Positions 7,601 to 16,135 of a DNA stretch of 20,302 nucleotides are shown here, one piece after another. The notes below the pieces were generated by a model. That model worked only from the letters and a program-made list of their open reading frames with translations. It ran no database searches and had not been told where the DNA came from. Location of the stretch: the IMG/VR virus record IMGVR_UViG_3300006802_000792, positions 1-20,302 of that record. The stretch is one strand, 5' to 3'. The stretch is from a virus. Positions within the stretch are counted from its first letter, which is position 1. Every line of letters begins with the position of its first letter. The position numbers were made by a program, and so were the translations under genes.

Positions 7601-9673
7601 TCTAAAATCTAGTACATCATATAAAGGAATATCAGTTCCGTTACCTAATGTATGAATAGGAATATCACCATAATTAATACCACCATATGAACTAGCAGCA
7701 AAATAATGGCCATTTGGTGAATGTGTAAAATAATTAAATCTTACAAAAACATTTCCGCTAGGTACCGCAGCATTACCTTTTAACAAAAGTCTTCCAGTTT
7801 CATAAAAATTATCTCTTGCACCTTTATCCAAGATAAAATCATTTGAAAGATCTGCACCATTGGAGTCAACTGCTCTAATTCTTGTAACATCATAAATGTC
7901 TGCTTTAGCTAAATCAATATATCTAGCACCACTTGACGGAGTAATAATAGTGGTTGTTCTGGTAGTATTTGTAAGAGTTTTTGTTCTTAAAATACCGTCT
8001 TTTTGAACATGAACTAAAGCTTCAATTGAGGTACTTGAAGGACCACCAGTAATTGAAGCAGAATTTGTACCAACACCTGTAATTGAACTAGGTGTAAATG
8101 TTGCTCCACCACCACCGACTGCAGCAAAAATCCATTGTGTTGAAGTTGAATAAACTTCATTAGCACCAAGTGTTGGTAGTGAAGCATTACCTGAACCATC
8201 TGTCGTTGCGGTTACACGTCTTTGTGTTGTAAGGCTCACGTCCGTAATTGATTTTACACGCTCTTGTGGGAACGGGAACAATAGATTATTATTAACAGCA
8301 TTTTTCTGTACAGCAATACCGTTTTCTAAAATTAAATCAAAATACTGATCTGTGCTAGTACCAATAGATTTTGCATCTCTAAAGTTTTGGCCAGAATTCA
8401 TCTTGATATCCATCAGATAAAATCTATAATTTGCACCATCTTCTTCTACTGCTTTAACTCTACAAGTACCAATAGTAGAACCACCGTGAGTAACTGCATT
8501 ACGAATATTTTGTAATTCAAATGTATCTACGTTTGGTAAACCAGCAAATGTTGATGATAAAACATAGTTACCATATGATGCAGCAATTGGCTCAGAATTA
8601 ATTGTTGTTGTGGTAAGAGATTTATCCACATTAAGTTTAATTGGTGATCCCTTTGAAGCTCTATAACCATTTACATATGCAACACCTGCACTTACATCCA
8701 TAACCAATTTAGTATTATCGGAATCGTGTTCATCAAATTCAATTTTAAATGCTTGTTTAATAAAGTCCCCGTTAATTTCTTTTGTACGAAGAGCATTAAA
8801 ATCTCTAATTTTATTATAGTCTTCAGTTCCAGTAACGGCTTCAATTAGAACACCATTTCTAATTTTACCAAAATAAACAAATGTATCTGCAGAATCAATT
8901 TGTGACTCAAGTGCTAAAGTTAATGTAATTCTATATCTGTCAGCGCCTGGTGCAGTAAGGTTTGGTAATAATCCTTGATTATCATAAAGTGCAGTTGTAT
9001 CATCAACTGTAACTACATCTTGAGTTACAATAAATCCAACTACTTCTGTAGGAGTAGATGAATATTTTGAAATAAGAATTTTTTGATTATCTGCCTGTAC
9101 AAAATGTCCTTGTGTAAAAAACGTACCTCTATGAACTGAACCAATAGTACCTTTACCAATTGCTGGATTACTAAGTGTATTTGTTGTTTGAACAGTAAGT
9201 GTTACAGAAGTTGCATTACCAACAATATTTTCACCAGGCGTAAATCTAATTGGAGTAGCACCAGATGTACCGGCAAGGGAATTAGTGTATTTTACATATA
9301 CAGTAGCAGGATCGGCCCCATCAACTGGTTCGACTTGTAATATTTGTGCTTGAATACCGGAAGTTTGACCAACAAAAGTATCTCCAACCATTGCTGCAGT
9401 ATTAACCGGTAACGTATTTGATGAGGTATTTAATTTAACAAATTCGTATGCATTATTAACGGTCATACCACCAGGAACAACTGCGGCACCTTCTTTAAAA
9501 ATATTTCTACCAAACCTTTCCAACTCACGCTGGATAATGGTTTGCATTTGAGTAAGCTCTCGGGCTTGTAATTGCCGTCCACTGTTAAATAGAATCCGAT
9601 GATAGTGATCACTATCTCTAAAATCGTCCCTATATCTTGTGGCGAATAGTTGTTCGGTATATTGTATAGCCAT
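4604..9673 (-). CDS. Giant DUF4815-type virion structural protein (baseplate)
   Basis: A 1689-residue protein. Its N-terminus (YRDDFRDSDHYHRILF, then SGRQLQARELTQMQTIIQRE) matches the start of DUF4815 phage structural proteins, in which a short RILF-type strand is followed by an LQ..EL..MQ helix. Long beta-rich stretches follow. A predicted coiled coil (IAKLEERIENLEEF) lies near residues 790-810, and a Trp/Asn-rich stretch (WNNWNWNW) near 955-965. Then comes a region with IPFMRSRKVWFKAEG and VRMWAYFDGQRV that recurs in very large marine myovirus proteins. The C-terminus is again beta-rich. Encoded right after gp8 (9-bp gap; an AAGGG ribosome-binding site precedes the ATG), it is most likely a baseplate wedge or peripheral baseplate component, perhaps replacing T4 gp7 or gp10. 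That correspondence is position-based only. Confidence 0.8.
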   Translation of the reverse strand: MAIQYTEQLFATRYRDDFRDSDHYHRILFNSGRQLQARELTQMQTIIQRELERFGRNIFKEGAAVVPGGMTVNNAYEFVKLNTSSNTLPVNTAAMVGDTFVGQTSGIQAQILQVEPVDGADPATVYVKYTNSLAGTSGATPIRFTPGENIVGNATSVTLTVQTTNTLSNPAIGKGTIGSVHRGTFFTQGHFVQADNQKILISKYSSTPTEVVGFIVTQDVVTVDDTTALYDNQGLLPNLTAPGADRYRITLTLALESQIDSADTFVYFGKIRNGVLIEAVTGTEDYNKIRDFNALRTKEINGDFIKQAFKIEFDEHDSDNTKLVMDVSAGVAYVNGYRASKGSPIKLNVDKSLTTTTINSEPIAASYGNYVLSSTFAGLPNVDTFELQNIRNAVTHGGSTIGTCRVKAVEEDGANYRFYLMDIKMNSGQNFRDAKSIGTSTDQYFDLILENGIAVQKNAVNNNLLFPFPQERVKSITDVSLTTQRRVTATTDGSGNASLPTLGANEVYSTSTQWIFAAVGGGGATFTPSSITGVGTNSASITGGPSSTSIEALVHVQKDGILRTKTLTNTTRTTTIITPSSGARYIDLAKADIYDVTRIRAVDSNGADLSNDFILDKGARDNFYETGRLLLKGNAAVPSGNVFVRFNYFTHSPNGHYFAASSYGGINYGDIPIHTLGNGTDIPLYDVLDFRSRKDDTNSNFSAGTARVNEVPINTSLITADTEYYLPRFDKLVIDEQANIALLTGTPSLNPQYPPIPANSLELYNVKFNPGTTDATDLTIQNIEAKGFTMRDIAKLEERIENLEEFTTLSLLENDAATFAVFDSIGNDRTKSGFLVDNFSDHVASDTVNQEYRAAIDPREQILRPIFNEESINLRYDSSLSTNAILKGDNVYIAHTDALYIDQPLASGTENINPFAVITNRGIINLSPGSDNWKEVVYVANRVINGGTRLDTRQSLLWNNWNWNWQGNRINNLRVGQQLAQTDTGWQRRGRVATRTVTTDTVVRDEIVREQIGDRVVNVALIPFMRSRKVWFKAEGIAPNVRMWAYFDGQRVDNWVRSESFQRMATQPDDYGSRYNNATQHPETPSALYSNAQGEVEGSFFIPNSNAKRFRTGQREFKLMDISANNDADAISIATAQFTSTGVLETRQRDILSTRVITVAGTSRTHRMVFDPLAQSFFVDEDNGIFITKVRVFFQTKDGTVPVSCEIRPMVNGQPSSDTTVPGTVKYLPPSSVNTSSDASVGTDFIFDEPAYLLPFTEYAIVLKAESTRYNVFIAETEQFILGSTAKKVSKQPTLGSLFKSQNASTWEPAQTKDLMFQIYKANFNTAGATVVLENSNVPQQLLTTNPFTIAGSSKVVTVVQANHGFDSGDIVTFAGLDSATNYGGGILGTDILGNRNVIALDENSFKFNAGATNGSSSAFSFGGTDARASRNYMFETVVPFIENLVPQSTNLNIKGKFTSGKSLAGSETPYLKDAVDTELDMRENNSFSVVKMVANRGQEVAEMGGSRSATVTVTLSTTDANVSPVLDMQRSSLWMIHNNIDFQDSAGSLGVLTGNRNLPINYADETDPTGGSHVAKHIVRPVTLENPAIGLKVLIGANVPQEAAFDLYYKAVEEDVAFEDTNWVYIAPENNLPTDENPNIFREYEYLIGGQSGLSNAFTKFTLKIVMKSTNAAKVPTFRDLRIIALAV

Positions 9674-9682
9674 CTCTAACCC

Positions 9683-11032
9683 TTAGAACTGAATAATTAC
9701 TTTAATATCTTCCGATTGAACATTGGATCTCAAAATAGGTGCTCTATTATCAATATAAAGAATATCACCACTATTAGGATCAGTAAGTGGTGGAATTAGT
9801 GCAGAATCACTAATTCCCTCACCAAGTCCATTCGTTTCTTCAATAATTTCACCATCTTGGAAAGCAACAAATCCAGTACTATCCGTTTGGTGATAATATA
9901 ATTCATTACTGTCAACATTATCTATATATGCTTCAGCTAATGTTGTTTGACCTCTAATTCTTTTATCTCTTGTAAAACCATTAATAATTGTTGCTAGTGT
10001 CATTTTCTTTAATGTATTACCAGTTTCTGCAGTAAAGATACTACCTGCTGCATCTCTAATATCTTTAATGAGAGACACTTGTCTGAAATCCTGATTTACA
10101 ATAAAGTTACTGTCTGTGCCTTCAATTGTTGTGGCAAACATAATTGATGAGGATTTAAGATCTACACGGCAATCTGCACCAATGCCAGAATCTGGTCCTA
10201 GGACTGCTCTAGCAGTTGCAGTAGTTACTGCACCACCACCAGTAATTGCAACTGCAGCTTTTGTATATCCGCTTCCAAAATTCAAAGATGTACCACTATC
10301 ACGCATTGAGATTTTTGATAGTGTTCCAGTAGCAGAATCAATATATGCAATTGCACGTGCTCCACTACCACCAGTGCCCGTAATAGTAACAGTTGGGGCA
10401 GAGGTATATCCAGAACCAACATCAGTAATAATTACTGAAGTTACAGCACCAGCAATTGCTGTATCTTGTATTTCTTTTTGTTTTAATTGAATACCAGTTG
10501 AAGATGAATCAGTCGCGCCTTGCTTTTGCACTGGTAAGAAATTTGAAGACATAAAAGCATTTGCTCTTGATGCACTTACTGTAAATAAGAATTTCCAAAC
10601 ATAACCATCTGCAGTTCTAAAAGCATCATTATTTGATCCTGTAGGTTCAACTGTTGAAGGTACTGCAATACCAAGATTATTTCTACCAGTTTCCAAACAC
10701 ATATAAACGTTATTATTTTCATTAATAACATAATATGAAGGATTTGGATAACCTTGTTGGGTATCATCATATTGTGAATAAATGGAACCATTTGACCAAT
10801 TTGTCCTTGGTACAACCAATGAAGTAGCCTGAACACGTTTTACAGACTGCATTTGGTTTCTTACTGCTTCAATTTGTCCAGGAGTATTAATTGGTGTTGG
10901 CACATTATCTGAACTATCCCACTGTTCCGATCTACCAATACCAATATAATATCTAGCAGTAGCATTGGCAAATTGATCATAAAATTGCCTTGCCAATAAA
11001 GCTTTAAGTGAATCAGTTACAATTGCTGGCAT
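9683..11032 (-). CDS. 8: Baseplate wedge protein gp8
   Basis: A 449-residue homologue of T4 gp8 (334 residues). Shared landmarks, from memory of T4 gp8, are YYIGIGRSEQW near residues 28-38 (T4: FITFGRSEPW), VVPRTNW at 73-79 (T4: VIPRRDW), DGYVWKFLF at 142-150 (T4: DGYVWEYLF) and the C-terminal GDILYIDNRAPI (422-433; T4: GEMIYMENRPPI). gp8 dimers join the wedge to the inner baseplate and the control region for sheath contraction. This copy is over 100 residues longer than T4's. Most of the excess is an insertion around 196-280 with two GSGYT/AxVxITG beta repeats. The ribosome-binding site AAGGA (11044-11040) overlaps the upstream fibre stop. Identification is secure. Confidence 0.9.
   Translation of the reverse strand: MPAIVTDSLKALLARQFYDQFANATARYYIGIGRSEQWDSSDNVPTPINTPGQIEAVRNQMQSVKRVQATSLVVPRTNWSNGSIYSQYDDTQQGYPNPSYYVINENNNVYMCLETGRNNLGIAVPSTVEPTGSNNDAFRTADGYVWKFLFTVSASRANAFMSSNFLPVQKQGATDSSSTGIQLKQKEIQDTAIAGAVTSVIITDVGSGYTSAPTVTITGTGGSGARAIAYIDSATGTLSKISMRDSGTSLNFGSGYTKAAVAITGGGAVTTATARAVLGPDSGIGADCRVDLKSSSIMFATTIEGTDSNFIVNQDFRQVSLIKDIRDAAGSIFTAETGNTLKKMTLATIINGFTRDKRIRGQTTLAEAYIDNVDSNELYYHQTDSTGFVAFQDGEIIEETNGLGEGISDSALIPPLTDPNSGDILYIDNRAPILRSNVQSEDIKVIIQF
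10193..10447 (-). repeat. Inserted tandem beta repeat within gp8
   Basis: Residues about 196-280 of gp8 carry two related units: VGSGYTSAPTVTITGTGGSG (205-224) and FGSGYTKAAVAITGGGAVTT (252-271). Each is followed by an ARAxAxx/TARAVLG strand. T4 gp8 has no such segment. GSGYT-type repeats recur in phage structural proteins as add-on beta domains, so this is probably a surface decoration domain inserted between the gp8 halves. Confidence 0.65.
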
Positions 11033-11042
11033 GATTTATTCC

Positions 11043-12731
11043 TTAACTTTCTAATGCTCTTAATATTACGGAGTGATTTTCGGTTGTCATCCCGGTGTCA
11101 TTTGTGATATTACAATGGATTTTATCCCCTGCATTATATGATATATTTAATGTTTCATTTAAGAATACATTTCCTGCACTGGTCACTTCAACAGATACTC
11201 CTGTCTGATAAGAATTATTTTTATAAATTGCAATTGAATGTGTTAAACTACCACCAGAATGTGAGGATGCTTCAGCAGACATTGTAATGTTACTTAATAT
11301 ACCAGCAACTGGTAAAACAACACCTTGTGGTGAATTTGATCCATCCGGGCCCAATAAACGAGAAGCTATTGCCCCACCGACGTGTTGGGCATCTAATCCA
11401 AATTGCCAATAAACTGGTTTATTATAAGTACCAGCAACCACATTTCTATCTAGTGCAAACCATCCATCACTATCCTTAAATTCAAATGTATGATCTGTTT
11501 TATTGTAATGAATAGCACCATTTGTTGCACCAGAGGTATTTCTGCTTGAAGTTGTATTATTACCCAAGTGGAACCAACCAGTATTACCCCAGCCGGCGAA
11601 AATAGTATTTGCAGAATCACCAACATATATGTAACCGTTAGTACCTGCCGTAAATATAGGCGCGCCATCGATGGTTTCAAATCTTACATCTTTACCACCT
11701 GCAGGTCTAATTCTAAGATGATCCGATGAAGATTGAATTACATTCGATCCAAGATCCATAGAATTGGCTACAACAATTTCAGCATTAATAGGAACACCAA
11801 AATTGATATTAGAACCATCATTAGTAATTGTTGTATTACCTAGGAAAATTGTACTACCCGAAAGGTGTAAATCTTTCCATTTATTAGTTGGAGAACCAAG
11901 ATCATATGTACTGTCAGCAGCTGGAATTAGATCTTGTGCAATATTACCAAATGCTTGACTGATATCTGAATCTGTACGAGATTTGGTATAATATAAATTG
12001 GCACCTTCGGTCAAATCAGCAGTTGTTTTAGTTCCAAAATTAGAATCAACTCTTGCATCTGTATAATATAAATTGGCCGGATTTTCAGTAACATCACCTG
12101 TATTTAATGCTGCTTGGTTTGATAATAGAAAATCAATATCATATCTATTTGCAGTGATGTCACTATCATGATCAGCTCTCAGTACGTTTACAGCACTATC
12201 AATATATGGTTGGAATTCACCAGGAGTTCCAAATACTTGTCTAGCTTGAACATATGCACTATCAACCGCGGCTAGTAATTCAGCAGAGTCAATTGTAATT
12301 GCAACAGCTCTAGCAGAATCAATAGAATTAGCATAAATTAATTGTAGGATTTCATTTTCATCTTTTAATTCATAACCAGAATTTTTGATATTCAAGATAT
12401 AATTTCGGTTAATAATTCTACCAATATCATCTACAAAAGCAACTTCGCCACTACTATCTCTTAAGGTAATTGTATTGATTTGTGTTGGATCTTCTGGAAC
12501 CAATCTTGTTGCAGTACCAAATGAATCCTGTGTAGACCCATCAAACATAATACCATAATAACCATAACCAATACCGTTAGCAACTGCAACACCAGTTGTT
12601 GCAAGTGAAATGTTATCAACAGCTGAATACAGTTCCTGGAAGTTATCATTAATTTTGGTAGCGCCTGTTCTTAAATCATCACCAGCGCCGTCATTCGCGT
12701 ATGAACCAGTATTAATAATTTTTCTAGCCAT
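11043..12731 (-). CDS. Tail fibre / baseplate fibre protein
   Basis: A 562-residue fibre-type protein. The N-terminus (MARKIINTGSYANDGAGDDL, then RTGATKINDNFQELY) is a common attachment module of phage tail fibres. DSA-containing stretches lie at about 137-180 and a 25-residue repeat with NLYYTDAR (220-227) and NLYYTKSR (245-252). A fibre motif DSTYDLGSPTNKWKDLHL (273-290) follows, then a C-terminal Gly/Ser-rich beta domain (from about 430) that may be the distal tip. It is the first gene behind the clear late promoter and lies just ahead of gp8, where T4 has baseplate and short-fibre genes. Its N-terminus begins MARKI like the fibre at 3274-4398, so they may attach to similar sites. Role in host contact is inference. 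Confidence 0.8.
   Translation of the reverse strand: MARKIINTGSYANDGAGDDLRTGATKINDNFQELYSAVDNISLATTGVAVANGIGYGYYGIMFDGSTQDSFGTATRLVPEDPTQINTITLRDSSGEVAFVDDIGRIINRNYILNIKNSGYELKDENEILQLIYANSIDSARAVAITIDSAELLAAVDSAYVQARQVFGTPGEFQPYIDSAVNVLRADHDSDITANRYDIDFLLSNQAALNTGDVTENPANLYYTDARVDSNFGTKTTADLTEGANLYYTKSRTDSDISQAFGNIAQDLIPAADSTYDLGSPTNKWKDLHLSGSTIFLGNTTITNDGSNINFGVPINAEIVVANSMDLGSNVIQSSSDHLRIRPAGGKDVRFETIDGAPIFTAGTNGYIYVGDSANTIFAGWGNTGWFHLGNNTTSSRNTSGATNGAIHYNKTDHTFEFKDSDGWFALDRNVVAGTYNKPVYWQFGLDAQHVGGAIASRLLGPDGSNSPQGVVLPVAGILSNITMSAEASSHSGGSLTHSIAIYKNNSYQTGVSVEVTSAGNVFLNETLNISYNAGDKIHCNITNDTGMTTENHSVILRALES
11986..12077 (-). repeat. 17-bp direct repeat spaced 75 bp (25 codons) in the fibre gene
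   Basis: The sequence gtataatataaattggc occurs at 11986-12002 and again at 12061-12077. The spacing of 75 bp equals 25 codons and corresponds to the NLYYTDAR / NLYYTKSR repeat of the protein. Such in-frame repeats allow shaft length to change by recombination. Confidence 0.75.
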
Positions 12732-12745
12732 TTTATATCCTACAG

Positions 12746-12758
12746 TAGAGTTACTCTA
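12746..12758. repeat. Small palindrome in the leader of the fibre mRNA
   Basis: TAGAG (12746-12750) and CTCTA (12754-12758) pair around a 3-base loop. It starts directly next to the late promoter box and would lie at or very near the 5' end of the transcript, where a short hairpin could protect the mRNA or bind a regulator. The stem is only 5 bp. Confidence 0.4.
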
Positions 12759-12766
12759 TATTTATA
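12759..12766 (-). promoter_or_regulatory. T4-type late promoter
   Basis: The minus strand reads TATAAATA, the exact T4 late promoter box recognised through gp55 and gp33 with the sliding clamp. It lies in the only sizeable intergenic gap (12732-12780), 27 bases before the fibre ATG, with an AGGA ribosome-binding site between. It would drive the fibre, gp8, DUF4815, coiled-coil and DSA-fibre genes as a late unit. Confidence 0.8.
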
Positions 12767-12780
12767 ATGTTTTTAATGAA

Positions 12781-13848
12781 TTATGATTTAATAATTAATG
12801 GAATATATCCAGAAGCAACATAATTTCCTGGGCCTGAAACATAAGAAGCATATGTTTCAAATTCTGCCTGATCCAGTTTTTCATATGTATTATCAAAAGT
12901 AAGGCCTGTTCCATTCGAATCAAATGCACTTGACCAATGTATACCATAATCTGTAAGTTCCTTTAGATTCTTATATGCAGAACCCAAATTGGCAAGTGAA
13001 GTATAAACTCTATTACCAACACTTGCAGCAACTGCAGAATCAGTAAAGTGTTCTAATAGTCTATATGGATTTGTTCTAAATTGTGGTATGTTAATGTGAC
13101 CACTACCAGAAACATAACTACCAATCCAATGATTATTTAGGTGACTTGCTTCACCAGCACCAAGCTGATTATCTAATATAGCAGTTTCCGTAACAAATTT
13201 AATATTTTTAAATGGATCTGGAACAGATTCGTCTACGGTAATTTCGATTGGATCGGGAATACCTTCCAATACAACTTTACCGGAAAGATAAAATCCAGAT
13301 GGATGCACAAATTTTCTATATAATTCTTCCCAAAAAGCAAATGAAATTGGAGATTTAATTAAAACGGAAAATATTTGATTTATGGCACCATCTTGTGTAA
13401 TATATCCATCATCTGTACCAATTGTCGAAGAACCTATTGTAAATAATTTATCTTTAGGATAAACGACTTCAACGTTTTCATTAAAAAATGCTCTAAAGAA
13501 ACCTTCTGCAGAAAAAATAGTACCTTTTACTCTAAAAAAATTACCAAAGTTTCTAATTGCTTCTCTTGGCTTTTGAACTTTATCACTTGAAATACCAAGG
13601 GCAAGTTCATTAAATAAAAGATCTAATTTTTCTAAATCTGTATCTTCAAAATCTCTAATAGTTTGCAGTTCATTAATGATACCACCTGGCATTTCATCTG
13701 AATCCAAATTATCATAATAACCTTCCAAAAATGAAATTAAATTTGGATAATCGGTTTGATAATATTCAGGGAGTACTTCTTGAATTGAACTTTTTCTAAA
13801 ATTCACACCAAGACGGTTGTAATCTCTTAATGTTTCACTATTAGACAT
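12781..13848 (-). CDS. Virion structural protein, baseplate region (355 residues)
   Basis: A 355-residue protein of a type found in baseplate clusters of T4-like marine and other environmental phages. Early residues carry LPEYYQTDYPNLISFLEGYYDNLD (outline, about 25-50), followed by a helical part with an FRVKGTIFSAEGFFRAFF segment (about 107-124) and NVEVVYPKD (129-137). In related phage proteins a comparable FYRAKGT...LFR..Y...VEI.YPK pattern occurs. The second half is more beta-rich and ends with PLIIKS. Its start overlaps gp6 by 8 bp and uses GGAAATAG as ribosome-binding site. It sits just after gp6, where T4 has gene 7, so it may be part of the wedge; I see no sequence match to T4 gp7, which is far longer. 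The unit ends just before the late promoter at 12759. Confidence 0.72.
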   Translation of the reverse strand: MSNSETLRDYNRLGVNFRKSSIQEVLPEYYQTDYPNLISFLEGYYDNLDSDEMPGGIINELQTIRDFEDTDLEKLDLLFNELALGISSDKVQKPREAIRNFGNFFRVKGTIFSAEGFFRAFFNENVEVVYPKDKLFTIGSSTIGTDDGYITQDGAINQIFSVLIKSPISFAFWEELYRKFVHPSGFYLSGKVVLEGIPDPIEITVDESVPDPFKNIKFVTETAILDNQLGAGEASHLNNHWIGSYVSGSGHINIPQFRTNPYRLLEHFTDSAVAASVGNRVYTSLANLGSAYKNLKELTDYGIHWSSAFDSNGTGLTFDNTYEKLDQAEFETYASYVSGPGNYVASGYIPLIIKS

Positions 13849-15679
13849 CTATTTCCAACGTTGTTGTTTGACGATCAATAATTGCAGTTGATGATGATTT
13901 TGATGCATCAATAGAAAACACATAATTTCTTAAAGGCTTTATTGTTGCTTCGTTCTCTGGTTTTACAGATAATTTAATATAGTTAACACCAAACAATAAT
14001 CTTTGAGGTTTAAAGCCAATAATATTTACAATTCCAGTTGTAGGATTATATTCACCTACGTTATCTGCTAAAACATTTCCATCTAGATCATATATTTGCA
14101 ATGTTCTGCTATTTAATTTATTTCTTAATTGACCAACTACACCACCATATTCAAACGTAGTAGATACAACTGTGTTTTCAATATCATCTGGTACAGCAAT
14201 CCTCATTGGGAATTTAAGTTCATGTTGAGTGGAAACATTTAATGTAGGAATAAATCTTAGTTGTGCTTTTACTTCAACTCTAGATGATAAAATTGCTGGC
14301 GATAAAGAATCTATTTCACTTGCAATTACTGACCTACGATATACAGAATCGAATTTATTTAGATTTGTAGTTAAATATGAATTTTGGAAATTATATACTT
14401 GTGTTTCAGTTGCCTGAACAGTATCGCCAGTTAATGCTGGATCAAAATTAAATTCGGTATTTAATTCAAGAAATACATTAATTGGGTCTATAAATTCTGT
14501 TTTAATAGACATAACAGAAAGATTGGAAGTAAAGTTTGTTACAATACTATTTTTAATTGCAGTTTGTGTTGAAACTGGAGTTCCACTTGCAAATTTTAAT
14601 GAAACAAAAACTTTACCATAATCAACTGGTATATTTTGATCACCACTCCAAACCGCAACATCTTCTACATCTGTGTAATTACTTTGAATAATTGCTTTAT
14701 AATCTAGTGATGTTACAAGTCTTTGTTGTGATGCATATGCATATGGAGCCAACTGTTTAATGGATTCCATTGATTGTTTATTAGCACCGCCCGTAGCTAC
14801 TGCTACGGTCGTAGTGGCAATATTATAGTTAATTCCACTTACAGTTAATTGGTTTGATGGAATGAAACCACTAGCAGTATTTGCAGCTGGCCCTTTTGTT
14901 GAAAGATATGTTACAACAATTTTATTACCGGCATCTGGTGATTTACCAAATGAAATACCATCACCAAAGTTTAATTCATAATATCCATTTGGTACTTCTT
15001 TAATTGCAAATAAAGTTGAGTTTTCGTTGACTTGTACAGCATCTTTAATAGGAGAATAATTAACAAAATTGGAAGATGATGCATTATCATATACTCTTAC
15101 AACAGCTGTATTTTTATCTATATTTACATCTGGTATAACATAAATTTGTCTTTCAGATTTATCCGGTGCAAAAAATGTTTTAGTTTTTTGAGTACCTTCA
15201 TAAATTGGAATATCATATGAACCATTTGCAGTTGTAAATCTATAAATACCCGCTCCAACATCCTTAGCAATATAGCTTTCAATTGTTCTAAAGGTATAAG
15301 TGGTACCGTCTACTTGTGCAGTAAATGAAGTTCCAGCAGGTAATGATATTGCTGCAGGTCTATTTACAACACCACTTAAATTAACTGATAAATTTACTAA
15401 TCCTTTTGCAGCAGTCCTTGATCTAATATCATAACCTAAATTTTCAGCATGCGAAACAACCGAACTTCTTAATTGTGCTGTATTAAGAAATGATTCATTA
15501 ATACCAAAATTGGCTGTTAATGCATTCAAGTGTGTATTATAAGCTAATACATCTAAAATATTTGATAACCCAGAGGCTTCAAAATCGTAATCTGTCCATT
15601 CCGGTTTTTGTCTCAGATAAGTTTTTAACTTATTTTTAATCTGTTCAAAATCTAGATCAGATGCATTGACGTGTACCAT
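13841..15679 (-). CDS. 6: Baseplate wedge protein gp6 (baseplate J-like)
   Basis: A 612-residue protein close to the length of T4 gp6 (660). The N-terminus has the family pattern: DFEQIKNKLKTYLRQKPEWTDYDFEASG, with the loop around SGLSNILDVLAYNTHLNA (about 38-55) and NESFLNTAQLRSSVVSHAENLGY (about 61-83, outline). These are typical of gp6/baseplate J proteins. The middle and C-terminal part is beta-rich, with a further J-like region (SLDYKAIIQSNYTDVEDVAV, about 321-340). gp6 forms the inner ring of the wedge and ties neighbouring wedges together. It follows gp25 without a gap (stop TAA next to the ATG), and a GAGG ribosome-binding site lies inside the gp25 end. The pairing of genes 25 and 6 supports the call. 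Confidence 0.9.
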   Translation of the reverse strand: MVHVNASDLDFEQIKNKLKTYLRQKPEWTDYDFEASGLSNILDVLAYNTHLNALTANFGINESFLNTAQLRSSVVSHAENLGYDIRSRTAAKGLVNLSVNLSGVVNRPAAISLPAGTSFTAQVDGTTYTFRTIESYIAKDVGAGIYRFTTANGSYDIPIYEGTQKTKTFFAPDKSERQIYVIPDVNIDKNTAVVRVYDNASSSNFVNYSPIKDAVQVNENSTLFAIKEVPNGYYELNFGDGISFGKSPDAGNKIVVTYLSTKGPAANTASGFIPSNQLTVSGINYNIATTTVAVATGGANKQSMESIKQLAPYAYASQQRLVTSLDYKAIIQSNYTDVEDVAVWSGDQNIPVDYGKVFVSLKFASGTPVSTQTAIKNSIVTNFTSNLSVMSIKTEFIDPINVFLELNTEFNFDPALTGDTVQATETQVYNFQNSYLTTNLNKFDSVYRRSVIASEIDSLSPAILSSRVEVKAQLRFIPTLNVSTQHELKFPMRIAVPDDIENTVVSTTFEYGGVVGQLRNKLNSRTLQIYDLDGNVLADNVGEYNPTTGIVNIIGFKPQRLLFGVNYIKLSVKPENEATIKPLRNYVFSIDASKSSSTAIIDRQTTTLEIDV

Positions 15680-16120
15680 TTATCTAAGCCTCGTTAGGTT
15701 TATGTCTATAGTTACCGTTTCTCCAATATTAACTACTTCAAATGTAATTGAAGCACTTAATTGGTTTCTGTCGGATATAGTTTTAATATCTATATTTAAT
15801 ACTTTAGCTCTTGGTTCGTGTAATTCAATGGTATTATAAATTCTATCAGATAAATCTCTAGCATCATATTCTGTATCTAATTCAAAAAGAGCAGTTCCTA
15901 AATTCCCACCAAATGATGGATTAAAAGGTTTTTCGGCTTCACCAGTCATTAAAAGATTTTTAACAGCCTGTTTAACAGCAGCTGCTTGTGTTTTCTTATA
16001 TAAATCACCAGAAGGCTTTTCAATAAAAGCAAGATCTATATCATTATATGATCTACCTCTAGCTCCTACTAAAGTAGCGCTATTTTGATTTCCATCCTCA
16101 ATTGAAAAAGCTTTAGCCAT
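15680..16120 (-). CDS. 25: Baseplate wedge protein gp25
   Basis: A 146-residue member of the gp25-like family (T4 gp25 is 132). Landmarks are the segment VKNLLMTGEAEKPFNPSFGG (about 53-72), followed by NLGTALFE, then IELHEPRAKVLNIDI (about 97-111) with the conserved EPR motif, and ITFEVVNIGETVTI near the end. gp25 nucleates sheath polymerisation and binds gp6. The family has a lysozyme-like name but no demonstrated muramidase role in the mature baseplate. The gene lies directly before gp6. An AGGG ribosome-binding site precedes the ATG, and a possible late-promoter variant lies at 16137-16144. Identification is secure. Confidence 0.92.
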   Translation of the reverse strand: MAKAFSIEDGNQNSATLVGARGRSYNDIDLAFIEKPSGDLYKKTQAAAVKQAVKNLLMTGEAEKPFNPSFGGNLGTALFELDTEYDARDLSDRIYNTIELHEPRAKVLNIDIKTISDRNQLSASITFEVVNIGETVTIDINLTRLR

Positions 16121-16135
16121 TTTTTATCCCTGTCA

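Noticed and set aside
11033-11046. AATAAAT on the - strand just before gp8, resembling a late promoter
   Set aside because: It is part of the spacer between the AAGGA ribosome-binding site and the ATG; transcription would begin inside the gene.
12781-13848. Naming the 355-residue protein gp7
   Set aside because: It follows gp6 as gene 7 does in T4, but T4 gp7 is about three times longer and no shared motif is visible.
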